Shown piece after piece: positions 9,088 through 18,600 of a stretch of 64,000 bases of DNA. A program made the translations under genes and the position numbers. Below the pieces are notes generated by a model that was not told the DNA's origin, did not search any database, and saw nothing but the letters and a program-made list of their open reading frames with translations. Position 1 is the stretch's first letter. The number at the start of each line of letters is the position of its first letter. Location: positions 1 to 64,000 of the forward strand of contig PNNB01000001.1 in assembly GCA_013823985.1 (NCBI GenBank), in the 5' to 3' direction. Source of the stretch: Sphingopyxis sp. GTDB lineage: Bacteria > Pseudomonadota > Alphaproteobacteria > Sphingomonadales > Sphingomonadaceae.

Positions 9088-10479
9088 ATGAGCAATACCA
9101 AATCCTATTTCTTTTGTGGCATTGGCGGTTCGGGCATGTTGCCACTCGCCACCATATTGGCCGAGCAGGGCGCTGAAGTCGCCGGGTCCGACCGCGCGCT
9201 GGACCAAGGACGCTTGGGTGCCAAATTTGAATATCTGCAAGCGCGGGGCATGGATCTGTTTGCGCAGGATGGCAGTGGCCTTATGCGCAGCGAACAGACA
9301 TTGGTTGCTTCTGCCGCGGTCGAAGACAGCGTACCCGATGTTGCGAAGGCCAAGGCTCTAGGCTGTGCGCGGATGACGAGGGCACAATTGCTCGCCGAAC
9401 TGTTCAACGCATCGCCGCGATCGGTCGCTGTGGGCGGGACCAGCGGGAAGTCGACGGTCACAGGTATGATCGGTTGGATCGCCAGCGAATTATCCTGCGA
9501 CCCGACGATAATGAACGGCGCCGTCATGCGAAACTTTGCCGATGCGGACGCGCCTTTTGCCAGTAGCCGGGTGGGCAAGGGCGGGCTGTTCATCAGCGAA
9601 GTGGATGAAAGCGATGGATCGATCGCGCTGTTTCATCCGGAAATTGCGGTGCTCAACAACATCACGCTGGACCACAAAAGCCTCGATGAACTGCGGCAGT
9701 TATTCGGCGATTTTGCTGCGCGGGCGAAGTGCACGGTTTGGAACGCCGATGATCCTGAAAGTGTCGCACTCATGGCGGAAAAACCCAATGCGGTGTCTTT
9801 TGGCTTTGCAGAAAACGCCGAATATCGTGCAGTCGATCTAGTGGAGGCGCCCTTGTCGGTGGAGTTTCGCCTGCTGGTCAACGGTGGAGAGCATGCCGTA
9901 AAGCTGGCGGTTCCGGGACGACATAATGCCGCGAATGCTCTTGCCGCACTTGCTGCTTGCGGGGCGCTTGGTCTTGATTTGGACAAGTCTGTTGATGCAA
10001 TCGGCCTGTATAAAGGGCTCGCCCGTCGCTTTGAGATTATCGGCACCACGCGCGATATCACCGTCATTGACGATTTTGGCCACAACCCGGACAAAATATC
10101 GGCGACGCTCGATACGCTGAAAGCGTTTCCGGGCAGGGTTATCGCCTTTTTCCAACCGCACGGTTTCGGACCGTTGCGGGTGATGGGCAAGGAGCTTGCG
10201 GAGGTGTTTGCGGCAAAGCTGGATGCAGAGGATAGGCTATTCCTGTGCGATCCGGTTTATTTTGGTGGGACGGTAGATAAAAGCATCGGCTCAGACAGTG
10301 TTGTTGCCGACGTCAACAGGATGGGCACCGTTCAGGCGCAACATATCGCGGATCGGGCCAAATGTGCGCGGGAAATGATCGACGTCGCACAACCCGGCGA
10401 CCGCATCATTATCATGGGTGCCCGTGACGATACACTGAGCACTTTTGCCGCGGAAATACTGGAAAATTTGCACCTCTAA
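9088..10479 (+). CDS. Mur ligase family protein, Mpl-like (UDP-MurNAc:tripeptide ligase)
   Basis: The 463-residue protein has the three Mur-ligase domains: an N-terminal UDP-binding fold (FFCGIGGSGMLPLA), an ATP domain with P-loop VGGTSGKSTVTG (about 113-124), SEVDESDGS and NNITLDHKS, and a C-terminal domain with IDDFGHNPDKI. A soluble MurC-like ligase outside the division cluster and beside LdcA is most likely Mpl, which reattaches the recycled L-Ala-D-Glu-mDAP peptide to UDP-MurNAc. MurC itself cannot be excluded from sequence alone. Start ATG lies in the divergent gap with ldcA. Confidence 0.75.
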   Translation: MSNTKSYFFCGIGGSGMLPLATILAEQGAEVAGSDRALDQGRLGAKFEYLQARGMDLFAQDGSGLMRSEQTLVASAAVEDSVPDVAKAKALGCARMTRAQLLAELFNASPRSVAVGGTSGKSTVTGMIGWIASELSCDPTIMNGAVMRNFADADAPFASSRVGKGGLFISEVDESDGSIALFHPEIAVLNNITLDHKSLDELRQLFGDFAARAKCTVWNADDPESVALMAEKPNAVSFGFAENAEYRAVDLVEAPLSVEFRLLVNGGEHAVKLAVPGRHNAANALAALAACGALGLDLDKSVDAIGLYKGLARRFEIIGTTRDITVIDDFGHNPDKISATLDTLKAFPGRVIAFFQPHGFGPLRVMGKELAEVFAAKLDAEDRLFLCDPVYFGGTVDKSIGSDSVVADVNRMGTVQAQHIADRAKCAREMIDVAQPGDRIIIMGARDDTLSTFAAEILENLHL

Positions 10480-10531
10480 AATTTTCGCAAAATATGGTAA
10501 AGAAAATGCGACGCCGTCCGTTTCTTGAGCC

Positions 10532-11659
10532 ATGAGCAGCATTTCTTTAGAACTTGGTGAGAGCAGCGAGCCGTCGGGTGGTCTGCTCAAGTGGCTTCTA
10601 GGCCGCAAATCGGAACCCCGTTCGCCGGGTGTGCGCGAGGAGCTGTCGCGTGACGACCGCTTCATGATGCGCCACGGCGCGATGGTCGAAGATATATGCG
10701 AATTTCTGGCACGTGCGGGTCTGGATCCAATCCCCGACCATTATGAGCTTGCCTGGCTCTATCTGGCGGGTGCGTCGAGTACCCAGCGCCATATGATCGA
10801 AGCCCACATGCTGGAACATGGCGGCATTTCGCCTGTCCATGCTTCGGGTCTGCTTGACATTATGCGTAACGCGATCAGCGAGCGTGAATTGGCGCAGATG
10901 GTCGAAAAAGCGAAAAGCGACATCACGGAAGCGCAATTGACGGCAGATCGTTCGGGGCAGGATGTCGCGAATTTCGGAGCAGCGTTGGGTGTTTCTGCGG
11001 ACTCGCTGACAGACCCGGATGCTGCGCGCGATGCGGTCACGAAGCTGCAAATCTTGACCAAGAATATGATGGAGCGCGCCGCGAAGGCGGAAGCGGAACT
11101 GAAAGAACGTTCCAAGGCGATGTCGCAGCTAAAAAGCCGCTTGGTGCAGAGCCAGAAGCAGGCCTTGAGCGATGCGCTGACCGGTCTTCCCAACCGCCGC
11201 GCATTCGACTTGCAACTCGACGAGGCGATTGAAGCCGCGCATGAAACCAAAAAACCTCTATCGGTCGCTTTCTGCGACATCGACCATTTCAAGAAGGTCA
11301 ATGACACCCATGGGCATGCCATTGGCGATCGTGTTATCAAGCATGTAGCGCAAGTGCTGAAAAACTGCGCGGGTGCAAAGGCGCACGTCGCGCGGCACGG
11401 CGGTGAAGAATATGCCTTGCTGTTCGAAAATATGAACGCATCGCTTGCGTGCGAATTGCTGAACAGCGCCCGCGCCCGTCTGGACGCCAAGCGATTGGTT
11501 GCCAAGGACACCAATTTGGAAATTGGTGAGGTCACGATCTCGTGCGGTGTTGCGACCTTGCAGATTGGCGAAACCGGAGCGTCGATGCTTTCGCGCGCCG
11601 ATCAGGCCTTGTACGAAGCAAAGAACACGGGGCGCAATCGCATCTGCATTGCTCCCTGA
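10532..11659 (+). CDS. Diguanylate cyclase (GGDEF domain)
   Basis: Makes cyclic di-GMP from two GTP. The C-terminal half (about residues 205-375) is a GGDEF domain: DALTGLPNRRAFD, FCDIDHFKKVND and the active loop GGEEY at 290-294, an accepted variant of GGDEF. I see no RxxD inhibitory site five residues before it, so product inhibition may be missing. The N-terminal 200 residues show no membrane helix; they contain a likely helical region with a coiled-coil stretch (about 160-205) that could mediate dimerisation. The signal sensed is unknown. Stands alone 52 nt after the Mpl-like gene. Confidence 0.9.
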   Translation: MSSISLELGESSEPSGGLLKWLLGRKSEPRSPGVREELSRDDRFMMRHGAMVEDICEFLARAGLDPIPDHYELAWLYLAGASSTQRHMIEAHMLEHGGISPVHASGLLDIMRNAISERELAQMVEKAKSDITEAQLTADRSGQDVANFGAALGVSADSLTDPDAARDAVTKLQILTKNMMERAAKAEAELKERSKAMSQLKSRLVQSQKQALSDALTGLPNRRAFDLQLDEAIEAAHETKKPLSVAFCDIDHFKKVNDTHGHAIGDRVIKHVAQVLKNCAGAKAHVARHGGEEYALLFENMNASLACELLNSARARLDAKRLVAKDTNLEIGEVTISCGVATLQIGETGASMLSRADQALYEAKNTGRNRICIAP

Positions 11660-11849
11660 GTTCATCCGCTAGCGCATTTTCCTGCACAACAAGCGGAGAC
11701 GGCACTTTAATGGCCGAATCGCTTGCATTTCCGGCAAAACCCACCTAAGCGCCCCACTTCGCTCAGGCCCGCCTGACCGAAAACGAAGAAAGCCGGAGGG
11801 GCGTCCGCATGGTGCGGCGTCAGCGATCGGTAGGAACAAGGAAACGCCC
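11660..11849 (+). promoter_or_regulatory. Leader region of rpsF-rpsR-rplI, possible S6:S18 autoregulatory site
   Basis: This 190-nt gap precedes the ribosomal operon. It contains a hairpin CCGCA-TGG-TGCGG (about 11804-11816) and a GC-rich block around 11793-11830. Many bacterial rpsF leaders carry an RNA that binds the S6:S18 complex for feedback control; the position fits, but I could not verify the conserved bulge, so this is a placement-based suggestion. Confidence 0.2.
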
Positions 11850-12287
11850 ATGCCGCTGTACGAGCATGTATTTTTGGCGCGTCAGGACCTGTCTCAGGCC
11901 CAAGTCGATGCGCTGGCTGAAAATGCCACCAAGATTGTGGAAGACAATAAAGGCAAGGTTGTAAAGACCGAAACCTGGGGTCTTCGCACATTGACCTACA
12001 AAATCCAAAAGAACCGCAAAGCGCATTTCGTCTTGCTTGAGATCGATGCTTCCGGCGACACCGTTGCCGAACTGGAGCGTCAGACCCGCATGAACGAAGA
12101 TGTGATCCGTTACATGACGATCCGCGTTGACGAACATGAAAAAGGCCCTTCGGTGATGATGCGCAAGAGCGACCGTCCCGAGCGTAGCGAACGCGGCGGT
12201 TTCGGCGGCGATCGTGATCGTGGCGACCGTGGCGCACCGCGTGGTGACCGTCCCGACCGCGCACCCCGTGCAGAGCAGGAGGCATAA
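11850..12287 (+). CDS. rpsF: 30S ribosomal protein S6
   Basis: Small-subunit protein that pairs with S18 on 16S rRNA. Residues 1-95 match the S6 fold ([16 protein letters not shown] at the start, [12 protein letters not shown] in the middle). Beyond about residue 108 comes a tail rich in Arg, Gly and Asp (repeats like [10 protein letters not shown]) that is not part of the fold and is probably disordered; tails of variable length are known in alphaproteobacterial S6. AAGGAAA lies about 7 nt before the start. First gene of rpsF-rpsR-rplI. Confidence 0.97.
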   Translation: MPLYEHVFLARQDLSQAQVDALAENATKIVEDNKGKVVKTETWGLRTLTYKIQKNRKAHFVLLEIDASGDTVAELERQTRMNEDVIRYMTIRVDEHEKGPSVMMRKSDRPERSERGGFGGDRDRGDRGAPRGDRPDRAPRAEQEA

Positions 12288-12290
12288 ATC

Positions 12291-12515
12291 ATGGCACGTC
12301 CATTTTTCCGTCGTCGCAAGTCCTGCCCATTCCAGGGTAAAGATGCGCCAAAGATCGATTACAAAGATGTACGCCTTCTTCAGGGTTACATTTCCGAGCG
12401 TGGCAAGATTGTACCGTCGCGCATTACCGCCGTTTCGGCAAAGAAGCAGCGTGAGCTGGGCCAGGCTATCAAGCGCGCCCGTCACATCGGTCTGCTTCCC
12501 TACATCGTGAAGTAA
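12291..12515 (+). CDS. rpsR: 30S ribosomal protein S18
   Basis: Binds S6 and the 16S platform. The 74-residue protein has the typical opening [14 protein letters not shown] and the core [19 protein letters not shown] and [15 protein letters not shown]. It starts 3 nt after the rpsF stop with AGGAGG inside the end of rpsF, so the two are translationally coupled. Confidence 0.98.
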   Translation: MARPFFRRRKSCPFQGKDAPKIDYKDVRLLQGYISERGKIVPSRITAVSAKKQRELGQAIKRARHIGLLPYIVK

Positions 12516-12526
12516 GGAGCCGCGAT

Positions 12527-13207
12527 ATGGATATCATACTTCTCGAACGCGTTGAAAAGCTGGGCGCCATTGGTGACGTTGTCACTGTGAAAGACGGCTA
12601 TGCACGTAACTTCCTGTTGCCAAACAAGAAGGCGCTGCGCGCCAACGACGCAAACCGCAAGGTTTTCGAAGCCAATCGCGCCAAGATCGAAGCTGACAAT
12701 GCGTCGCGTCGTGAAGAAGCAAAGGCTGCTTCGGGCAATGTTGAAGGCAAGCAGATCGTTCTGATCCGCGCTGCATCGCAAACCGGCCAGCTTTATGGTT
12801 CGGTTTCGGTCAAGGACATCGTCGACGGCCTGAATGCTCAGGACGCGAAGGTTGCCAAGAGCATGATCGTTCTGGAACGCCCGATCAAGACGCTCGGGCT
12901 TTTCGACGTGAAGGTTGTTCTGCACCCAGAAGTTTCTGTCACTGTTCAGGTCAATGTGGCCCGTTCGGACGACGAAGCCGAGTTGCAGAAAGACGGCGTC
13001 AATGTTCTCGACCAGATGTTCGAAGCCGAACAGGCCGAGATCGCTGCCGAAGCAATTGAAGCACAGGTTGAAGCAGAAGCCGCTGCCGACGCAGCAGACG
13101 CTGCTGAAGCCGAAGCCAATGCCAAGCGCCGTGAAGAGCAGGCTGCTGCCAAGGCCGCAGCAGAAGCCGAAGGCGGTCTGTCCGCAGACGCCGGCGACGA
13201 CGCTTAA
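12527..13207 (+). CDS. rplI: 50S ribosomal protein L9
   Basis: Large-subunit protein bridging the L1 stalk base. Residues 1-50 hold the N-terminal domain (MDIILLERVEKLGAIGD, VKDGYARNFLLP), followed by the long connecting helix and the C-terminal domain to about residue 148. A further 75 residues are made almost entirely of Ala, Glu and Asp, giving 226 residues against roughly 150 in E. coli; such acidic Ala/Glu tails are common in sphingomonads. Last gene of the operon, followed by a strong terminator. Confidence 0.97.
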   Translation: MDIILLERVEKLGAIGDVVTVKDGYARNFLLPNKKALRANDANRKVFEANRAKIEADNASRREEAKAASGNVEGKQIVLIRAASQTGQLYGSVSVKDIVDGLNAQDAKVAKSMIVLERPIKTLGLFDVKVVLHPEVSVTVQVNVARSDDEAELQKDGVNVLDQMFEAEQAEIAAEAIEAQVEAEAAADAADAAEAEANAKRREEQAAAKAAAEAEGGLSADAGDDA

Positions 13208-13230
13208 GTTTTTCGTCACGACACAAAATG

Positions 13231-13262
13231 GCCGCCTGATTGCGAAATCGGGCGGCTTTTTT
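13231..13262 (+). terminator. Intrinsic terminator of rpsF-rpsR-rplI
   Basis: An 11-bp stem (GCCGCCTGATT with AATCGGGCGGC, one G-T pair) closes a GCGA tetraloop and is followed by six T residues. It lies 23 nt after the rplI stop and before the next gene. Confidence 0.92.
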
Positions 13263-13286
13263 GTTGCCTATTGAAAGCCGCCGACA

Positions 13287-13793
13287 TTGAACGCGCCTAT
13301 CATCCTTACCGCGGAAATGGAGAAGGCTGACCAGGCTTGGGCAAATGCGCTGCGTCGCGCACATTACCCTGCGGACCGGAATGTTGTTGATGCGCACATC
13401 ACGCTTTTCCACCATCTGCCACCCGCCTATCTGGACGAAATCAAATCCCGGCTTTCGACCATGACGAAAGAATATCCAAAACCGGATGCTCTTGTCTCCG
13501 ACATCATGCTGCTCGGAAACGGGGTTGCGTACCGGGTCTTGAGTGAAGCGCTGATGGCGATACGCGAAGAACTGGCATCGGGGTTTCAGGGCTTGCTGAT
13601 TCCGCAGGATCAGGCGCGTCCGCGATTACACATCACCATTCAAAACAAGGTTGAACCATCGCGCGCTAAAGCGCTGCATAGGGCATTGAGCCGCGACTTT
13701 ACGCCGCGTCCGCTTACCATAACGGGATTTGGTGCCCATTATTATCGGGGCGGACCTTGGGATAGAATTGGAAGCTGGACATTTCGCGGCTGA
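13287..13793 (+). CDS. 2'-5' RNA ligase/cyclic phosphodiesterase family protein
   Basis: A 168-residue member of the 2H phosphoesterase superfamily. Both hallmark motifs are present: DAHITLF (about residues 36-42) and RLHITIQ (about 113-119), each with H-x-T. Family members act on RNA 2'-5' or cyclic phosphate bonds; the physiological substrate here is unknown. The start is a TTG with no strong ribosome-binding site, and it begins 25 nt after the rplI terminator, so expression may be low or driven by read-through. Confidence 0.75.
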   Translation: MNAPIILTAEMEKADQAWANALRRAHYPADRNVVDAHITLFHHLPPAYLDEIKSRLSTMTKEYPKPDALVSDIMLLGNGVAYRVLSEALMAIREELASGFQGLLIPQDQARPRLHITIQNKVEPSRAKALHRALSRDFTPRPLTITGFGAHYYRGGPWDRIGSWTFRG

Positions 13794-13799
13794 CAGCCC

Positions 13800-13828
13800 T
13801 TGACCCGCCTTTAACCCCCGCTTATAGC
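13800..13828 (+). promoter_or_regulatory. Sigma-70-type promoter of the tRNA gene
   Basis: TTGACC (13800-13805) and TATAGC (13823-13828) are separated by exactly 17 nt, and the tRNA starts 43 nt after the -10. This is the clearest vegetative promoter in the window. Confidence 0.6.
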
Positions 13829-13870
13829 GCCGCGTGCTTTCCCGCCATTGACGGGATTCACGCTTGGTAT

Positions 13871-13947
13871 GGCGAAGTAGCTCAGCTGGTTAGAGCGGTG
13901 GAATCATAATCCATAGGTCGGGGGTTCAAGTCCCTCCTTCGCTACCA
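13871..13947 (+). tRNA. tRNA with CAT anticodon, probably elongator tRNA-Met
   Basis: A 77-nt cloverleaf with encoded CCA. Acceptor GGCGAAG pairs with CTTCGCT (first pair G-U), the D arm is GCTC/GAGC, the anticodon stem GTGGA/TCCAT closes loop ATCATAA with anticodon CAT, and the T arm reads GGGGG-TTCAAGT-CCCTC. The G1-U72 pair excludes the initiator pattern only weakly, but the anticodon stem lacks the three G-C pairs of initiator tRNA. A CAT tRNA read as Ile2 (lysidine-modified) cannot be excluded without a specificity model. Confidence 0.93.
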
Positions 13948-13979
13948 AGACATCTATTCCACTGCGCAGCGATACGCAC

Positions 13980-15485
13980 TTAGGCAGGTGCGGGGCAGTA
14001 TTTCTGCAAATAGTCCCCATGGCTTGGCATATGCTGCACGACGAAGCGGATTGATTGCTCCATGGCATCCATTTCCTTCGCAGTCGCCGGTTCCCTTACC
14101 GCGTCGGCCATCGGGTTGTGTCCACCCATCATGATGCCTTGACCCATCATCACTGCCGCCCAGCTTGTTTCGGTGAAAAGCTCGTCATCCTCACGGAATA
14201 TCTGGCCGTTCAACCGGAACAGATCCGTCTTTTCAGTCAGGGTTTCGGGCACGGCCATGTTGCGGCAATAATCCCAAAACGGGCTGTCATCGCGGCTGGT
14301 GGCATTATAGTGCAGGATCAGAAAATCGCGGATGCGGGCATATTCTTTGCCAGTCAGGCGGTTGAAGGCATCTTCCTGCGCCTGTGTGATGCCGTCAAGC
14401 GACAACAGCGCAATCAGCTTGTTTATGCCTGTATTGATCAAGTGGATCGACGTCGATTCCAGCGGTTCCATAAAGCCTGCCGACAGGCCAAGTGCGACGA
14501 CATTCTTGTTCCAGAACTTCTTCCGGCGACCTGTCGTGAATCGCAGATAATTGGGGTCGGCCCCGGGCTTGCCTGCGATGTTCCCGAGTAAAATCGACAG
14601 AGCTTCGTCATCCGACATAAATTCGCTGCAATAGACATGACCGTTTCCGTTGCGATGCTGCAGCGGCACCTGCCATTGCCAGCCTGCCTTATGGGCGGTG
14701 GCGCGGGTATAGGGCAGGGGACCGCTGCCATCTTCACGAATGCAAGGAAGCGCGACAGCCCTGTTGCAGGGCAGGAAGTTGGTCCAGTCTTCATAACCGG
14801 TCTTGAGCGCCTGTTCGATCAAGATACCCCGAAAGCCGGAGCAATCGACGAACAGATCGCCTTCGACGATATCCCCATTGTCCATCGTCAAAGAGGAAAC
14901 GAAGCCATTCTCTCCGTTCAGAGCGACGTCCGCCACTTTGCCTTCACGACGGACCACGCCACGCTTTTCCGCATAGGATCGCAAATAGCGCGCATAGCGG
15001 CCGGCATCCAGATGATAGGCGTAGTTTACAGGCGGCAAATCTTCGCGCTGATAATCTTCGGTGCGCGCAAAACGACCGAAATGCGCGGCCATAGTCTCAA
15101 TGTTGAATACCTGGATCGGACGCTTGTCGCCTGATTGATGATATTTGTGCCAGACATGGTGGAATGAAATACCATCGACCTGATATCCATAGGCACCGAA
15201 AGGGTGGATATAGCTGTCGCCCAGTTTCCCCCAGTTTACGAACTGGATACCGAGCTTGAAACTACCTTGGACGGCGGCCAGCATTTCGCGCTCGTCCACT
15301 TCAAGAAGGCGATTAAAATCGAGGAAAGGCGGAATCGTGGCCTCGCCTACGCCGACGGTCCCTATTTCTTCGGACTCAATAAGGGTGATGTCGACAGGCC
15401 GTCCGGCGCGAAGCCGTGATAAGGCCGCGGCTGTCATCCAGCCCGCCGTTCCCCCACCTACGATGATTATTTTTTGGATAGCCAT
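13980..15485 (-). CDS. Flavin-dependent tryptophan halogenase family protein
   Basis: A 501-residue FAD enzyme with the dinucleotide motif GGGTAGWMTAA (10-20), Lys77 in GSFKLGIQF at the position of the catalytic lysine of PrnA-type halogenases, the halogenase signature WQWQVP in GWQWQVPLQHR, and EPLESTSIHLI near the glutamate position. Family membership is clear; the substrate is not, and members beside TonB receptors in sphingomonads, Caulobacter and Xanthomonas have not, to my knowledge, been shown to halogenate free tryptophan. It is divergent from the TonB receptor, and the paired operator between them could control both. No signal peptide. Confidence 0.9.
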   Translation of the reverse strand: MAIQKIIIVGGGTAGWMTAAALSRLRAGRPVDITLIESEEIGTVGVGEATIPPFLDFNRLLEVDEREMLAAVQGSFKLGIQFVNWGKLGDSYIHPFGAYGYQVDGISFHHVWHKYHQSGDKRPIQVFNIETMAAHFGRFARTEDYQREDLPPVNYAYHLDAGRYARYLRSYAEKRGVVRREGKVADVALNGENGFVSSLTMDNGDIVEGDLFVDCSGFRGILIEQALKTGYEDWTNFLPCNRAVALPCIREDGSGPLPYTRATAHKAGWQWQVPLQHRNGNGHVYCSEFMSDDEALSILLGNIAGKPGADPNYLRFTTGRRKKFWNKNVVALGLSAGFMEPLESTSIHLINTGINKLIALLSLDGITQAQEDAFNRLTGKEYARIRDFLILHYNATSRDDSPFWDYCRNMAVPETLTEKTDLFRLNGQIFREDDELFTETSWAAVMMGQGIMMGGHNPMADAVREPATAKEMDAMEQSIRFVVQHMPSHGDYLQKYCPAPA

Positions 15486-15535
15486 GATACCCCACCATTC
15501 ATGATAGTCGCAGCATGATAGCGCAAGTGAGAAAA

Positions 15536-15573
15536 TTGTGAACGTTCATTTTGCCTCTTGTGAACGCTCTCAA
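15536..15573. promoter_or_regulatory. Paired LacI-type operator between halogenase gene and TonB receptor
   Basis: Two half-palindromic boxes, TGTGAACGTTCATT (15537-15550) and TGTGAACGCTCTCA (15559-15572), start 22 nt apart, two helical turns. The pattern TTGTGAACGTT, ten bases, CTTGTGA recurs at 25936-25963 before the GH3 gene. The central CG and inverted arms fit a LacI-family operator, and the LacI gene of the locus (19952-21013) is the obvious candidate regulator. Confidence 0.7.
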
Positions 15574-15641
15574 TTCAAGTTATGCCTTGGCGTAACGGTG
15601 GGAGAAATGCCCCCGGCTAAAAGCATTCAGGGAGGATCATT

Positions 15642-18600
15642 TTGGCTCGCAAATCACTATTCGAAATGGCGCGTGCTCAGCGGTTTGTCGCGCTGACCAC
15701 CGCTTCCGGGCTGGCGCTGTCGGCCTTTACGGCGACTCCAGCGTTCGCACAAACGGCCGACCAGCCTGAACAGGCGGCCGAAACGGCAGAAACCGAAGAT
15801 GCAATTATCGTAACCGGTTTCAAGAAATCACTTGAAAGTGCGCAGAATATCAAGCGCGATGCCGACACATTTGTCGATGTCATTACCGCAGAAGATATCG
15901 GTGCGCTCGCTGACCGTTCGGTTGCGGAAGCGTTGCAGCGTGTCCCTGGTGTAAACATCTCGCGCTTTGAACAGCGCAACGACCCTGACCGTTTCTCGGT
16001 TGAAGGTTCGGGCGTCATCATTCGCGGCTTGCCCTATGTCCGGTCTGAACTTAACGGCCGCGACATTTTCTCGGCAAATGGCGGTCGTGAACTGTCCTTC
16101 AACGACGTATCGCCCGAATTGCTTGGCCGCGTGGAAGTGTTCAAAAACAACACGGCCGATATGATCGATGGTGGCATTTCCGGTACCGTGAACCTCGTCA
16201 CCCGCAAGCCCCTCGACAAAAGAGGCTTCCATATCGCCGGGACGTTAGAGGGCAATTACGGAGACCTCGCCAAAAAATGGTCGCCCGGTTTTTCGGTTCT
16301 TGCATCGAACACCTTTGAAACCGGCATCGGTACCTTTGGTCTGCAACTGGCTTATGCGCAGTCGGAGCTTGTAACCCGCACCGACGCCTCGCAGATCACC
16401 GATCCCTGCTATCGTGCCCCGGCGCTGAACGCGCCTTGCATTCGCGTACGCGCTGTAGGTTCAGGCGGATTTGGCGGCGCGCCGCAATTCAATCCGTCGA
16501 ACTTCCCGCCTGCTGGTGCGCTTTTCGTGCCGAAGGGTGCTGGCGTGCGCACCACGGACCTGACACGTGACCGCAACGCCTATTCTGCTGTTGGACAGTG
16601 GGAAAGCAACGACGGACGCGCGCTCGTCACCTTTGAATATCTGCGGGCAGAGACCGAAGCGACATTGAACGAGTTTGCTGTTCTGGCACTTGTAAATGAT
16701 GACGCCCTGTTCCCTGTGGTTGCACCGGGCACCACGGCAACATTCAACGGGAACCAGTTCGCCACCGGCACGCTGACCCAATTGCAGCCCTTTACCGGCG
16801 GCCGCGGGATTCCGACCGAGTTGCTGCGTTTCCAGCGTGAAGATGCTGCGAAGACCGAGGATTTCTCGGTACACATCAAGCTCGACCCCACCGATCGTCT
16901 GCGGTTCAATTTCGAAGCCCAGCACATCAAGTCGGACCGTACCGAAGATGGCTTTATCTCGGCCATGCAGACCTACACCGATGTGTTCATCGACAATACC
17001 GGCAACACGCCGCTGGTTCAGTTCCTCGAACCCGGAACGCCGAATTCGCCGGCAAGTTATTTCAACAACCCTGCACGGACATTCTATTGGTTCCTGATTG
17101 ATAATCAGGTGAAGAATGAAGGCGATTTGACCAGCCTGCGTTTCGACGCCGAATATGATGTCAGCGAAGAAGGCTTTTTCAAAAAGGCACGTTTCGGTGC
17201 ACGTTGGGGCGACCGCAATCGCGTTACCCGCAACGCCAACTTCTCCAACTGGGGGAATTTGGGTGCGCCCTGGACCGGTCGTGGCGGTAACTGGAACTGC
17301 GGCGACTTCCAGGCCTTTGGCTGTGGCGGTGCTTATGCGACCGACTTCCCTAATTCGACACAGATCCGCAATCCGTTCGGCAGCAATTTCCAGCGCGGAA
17401 ATGCGCCGGTGCCCTTGGGCAATGGTTCTGCCTTCTTCTTTGGCGGAGACAATCTTGTTGCCGATTATCTGAGCGGCGCGATCCAGCAACAGGCGTCGGC
17501 GATCACGGCATTTACATTGACGCCCAATGCCTGGTTCCCGATTTCGGCCCGCACCAACGCCTTGCCCGGCGGACCATGGACAGCTGGCGAAATCTCGGAT
17601 GTCGAGGAAAGCACCTTCGGCGCTTATGCGCGCGTTGATTTCGGCACCAACTTTGGTGAGAATACCACGCTGACCGGAAACATCGGGCTGCGTTATGTCG
17701 AAACCATCGTGCGGAGTGGCGGTTCGATTGCGTTCCCGACCGGCCAGTTCTTCGACACACCTCCGGGTGGCAATGGTGATGGTCGCGTCAGCGTTGCAGA
17801 GCTTCAAACCGCATGTGCCGCGGTGCAGCCGGGGCAGGTTGCTCCAGGCTATTGCAGTTTGACCCCAGCACGTTTGGCGCAATTCGCGTCGGTGTTTACA
17901 GGCGAAGTGATCGACGACAGTTCGAACATCAAATTCGATCACTGGTTGCCAAGCTTTAACGCCAAGCTGGATTTTGGAAATGGTATGCTCGTGCGCGCAG
18001 CGGCGTCGAAGAGTATATCGCGTCCCGATCTTTCGAGCTTCGCCACGGGCGGCGGCATATCGGACAACACGACCAATTTGAGGTCGGGGGGTACGCTGGA
18101 TACAGGACCATTGTTCCAGATTTTCACCGGCAACCGTCTCTTGCGGCCTATACAATCGTGGAATTACGATCTGTCGTTTGAATGGTATTTTGATGCCGTC
18201 GGTTCCCTTTCGGTATCGGCGTTCCTGAAAGATATCAAAGGCATCGTAAATGGTGGCGCCACGGTTCGCAGCTTCACCAGCCCCAGCGGTGTCACCACCG
18301 ACGTGCTGGTCAACGGACCGGTCAACAGCGACGGTGGCAAGTTGAAGGGCGTCGAGGTCGCCTATCAGCAAACCTACGACTTCTTGCCCAATTTCCTGAG
18401 CGGGCTGGGTGCGCAATTGACTTATACCTATGTCGACGCAGGGGATTTCAACAACTCCTCATTGGGTGCCGAGCAAAGTCCATTTGCAGGCGGTCTGCCG
18501 TTGGCCGGGGTCTCGAAACACACGATCAATGCGGTCGGTTTCTATGAAAAAGGACCCTTGTCTGCCCGACTGGCGTACAACTGGCGCTCGGATTTCTTGC

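Noticed and set aside
8132..9091. A 319-codon open frame antisense to the LD-carboxypeptidase gene, and a 321-codon frame at 4276-5241 antisense to fabF
   Set aside because: Both lie opposite genes with complete catalytic motifs and show no family features.
16461..18416. A 651-codon open frame antisense to the TonB receptor gene
   Set aside because: It lies fully opposite a well-supported gene, has no domain, signal or ribosome-binding site, and is explained by high GC and codon bias.
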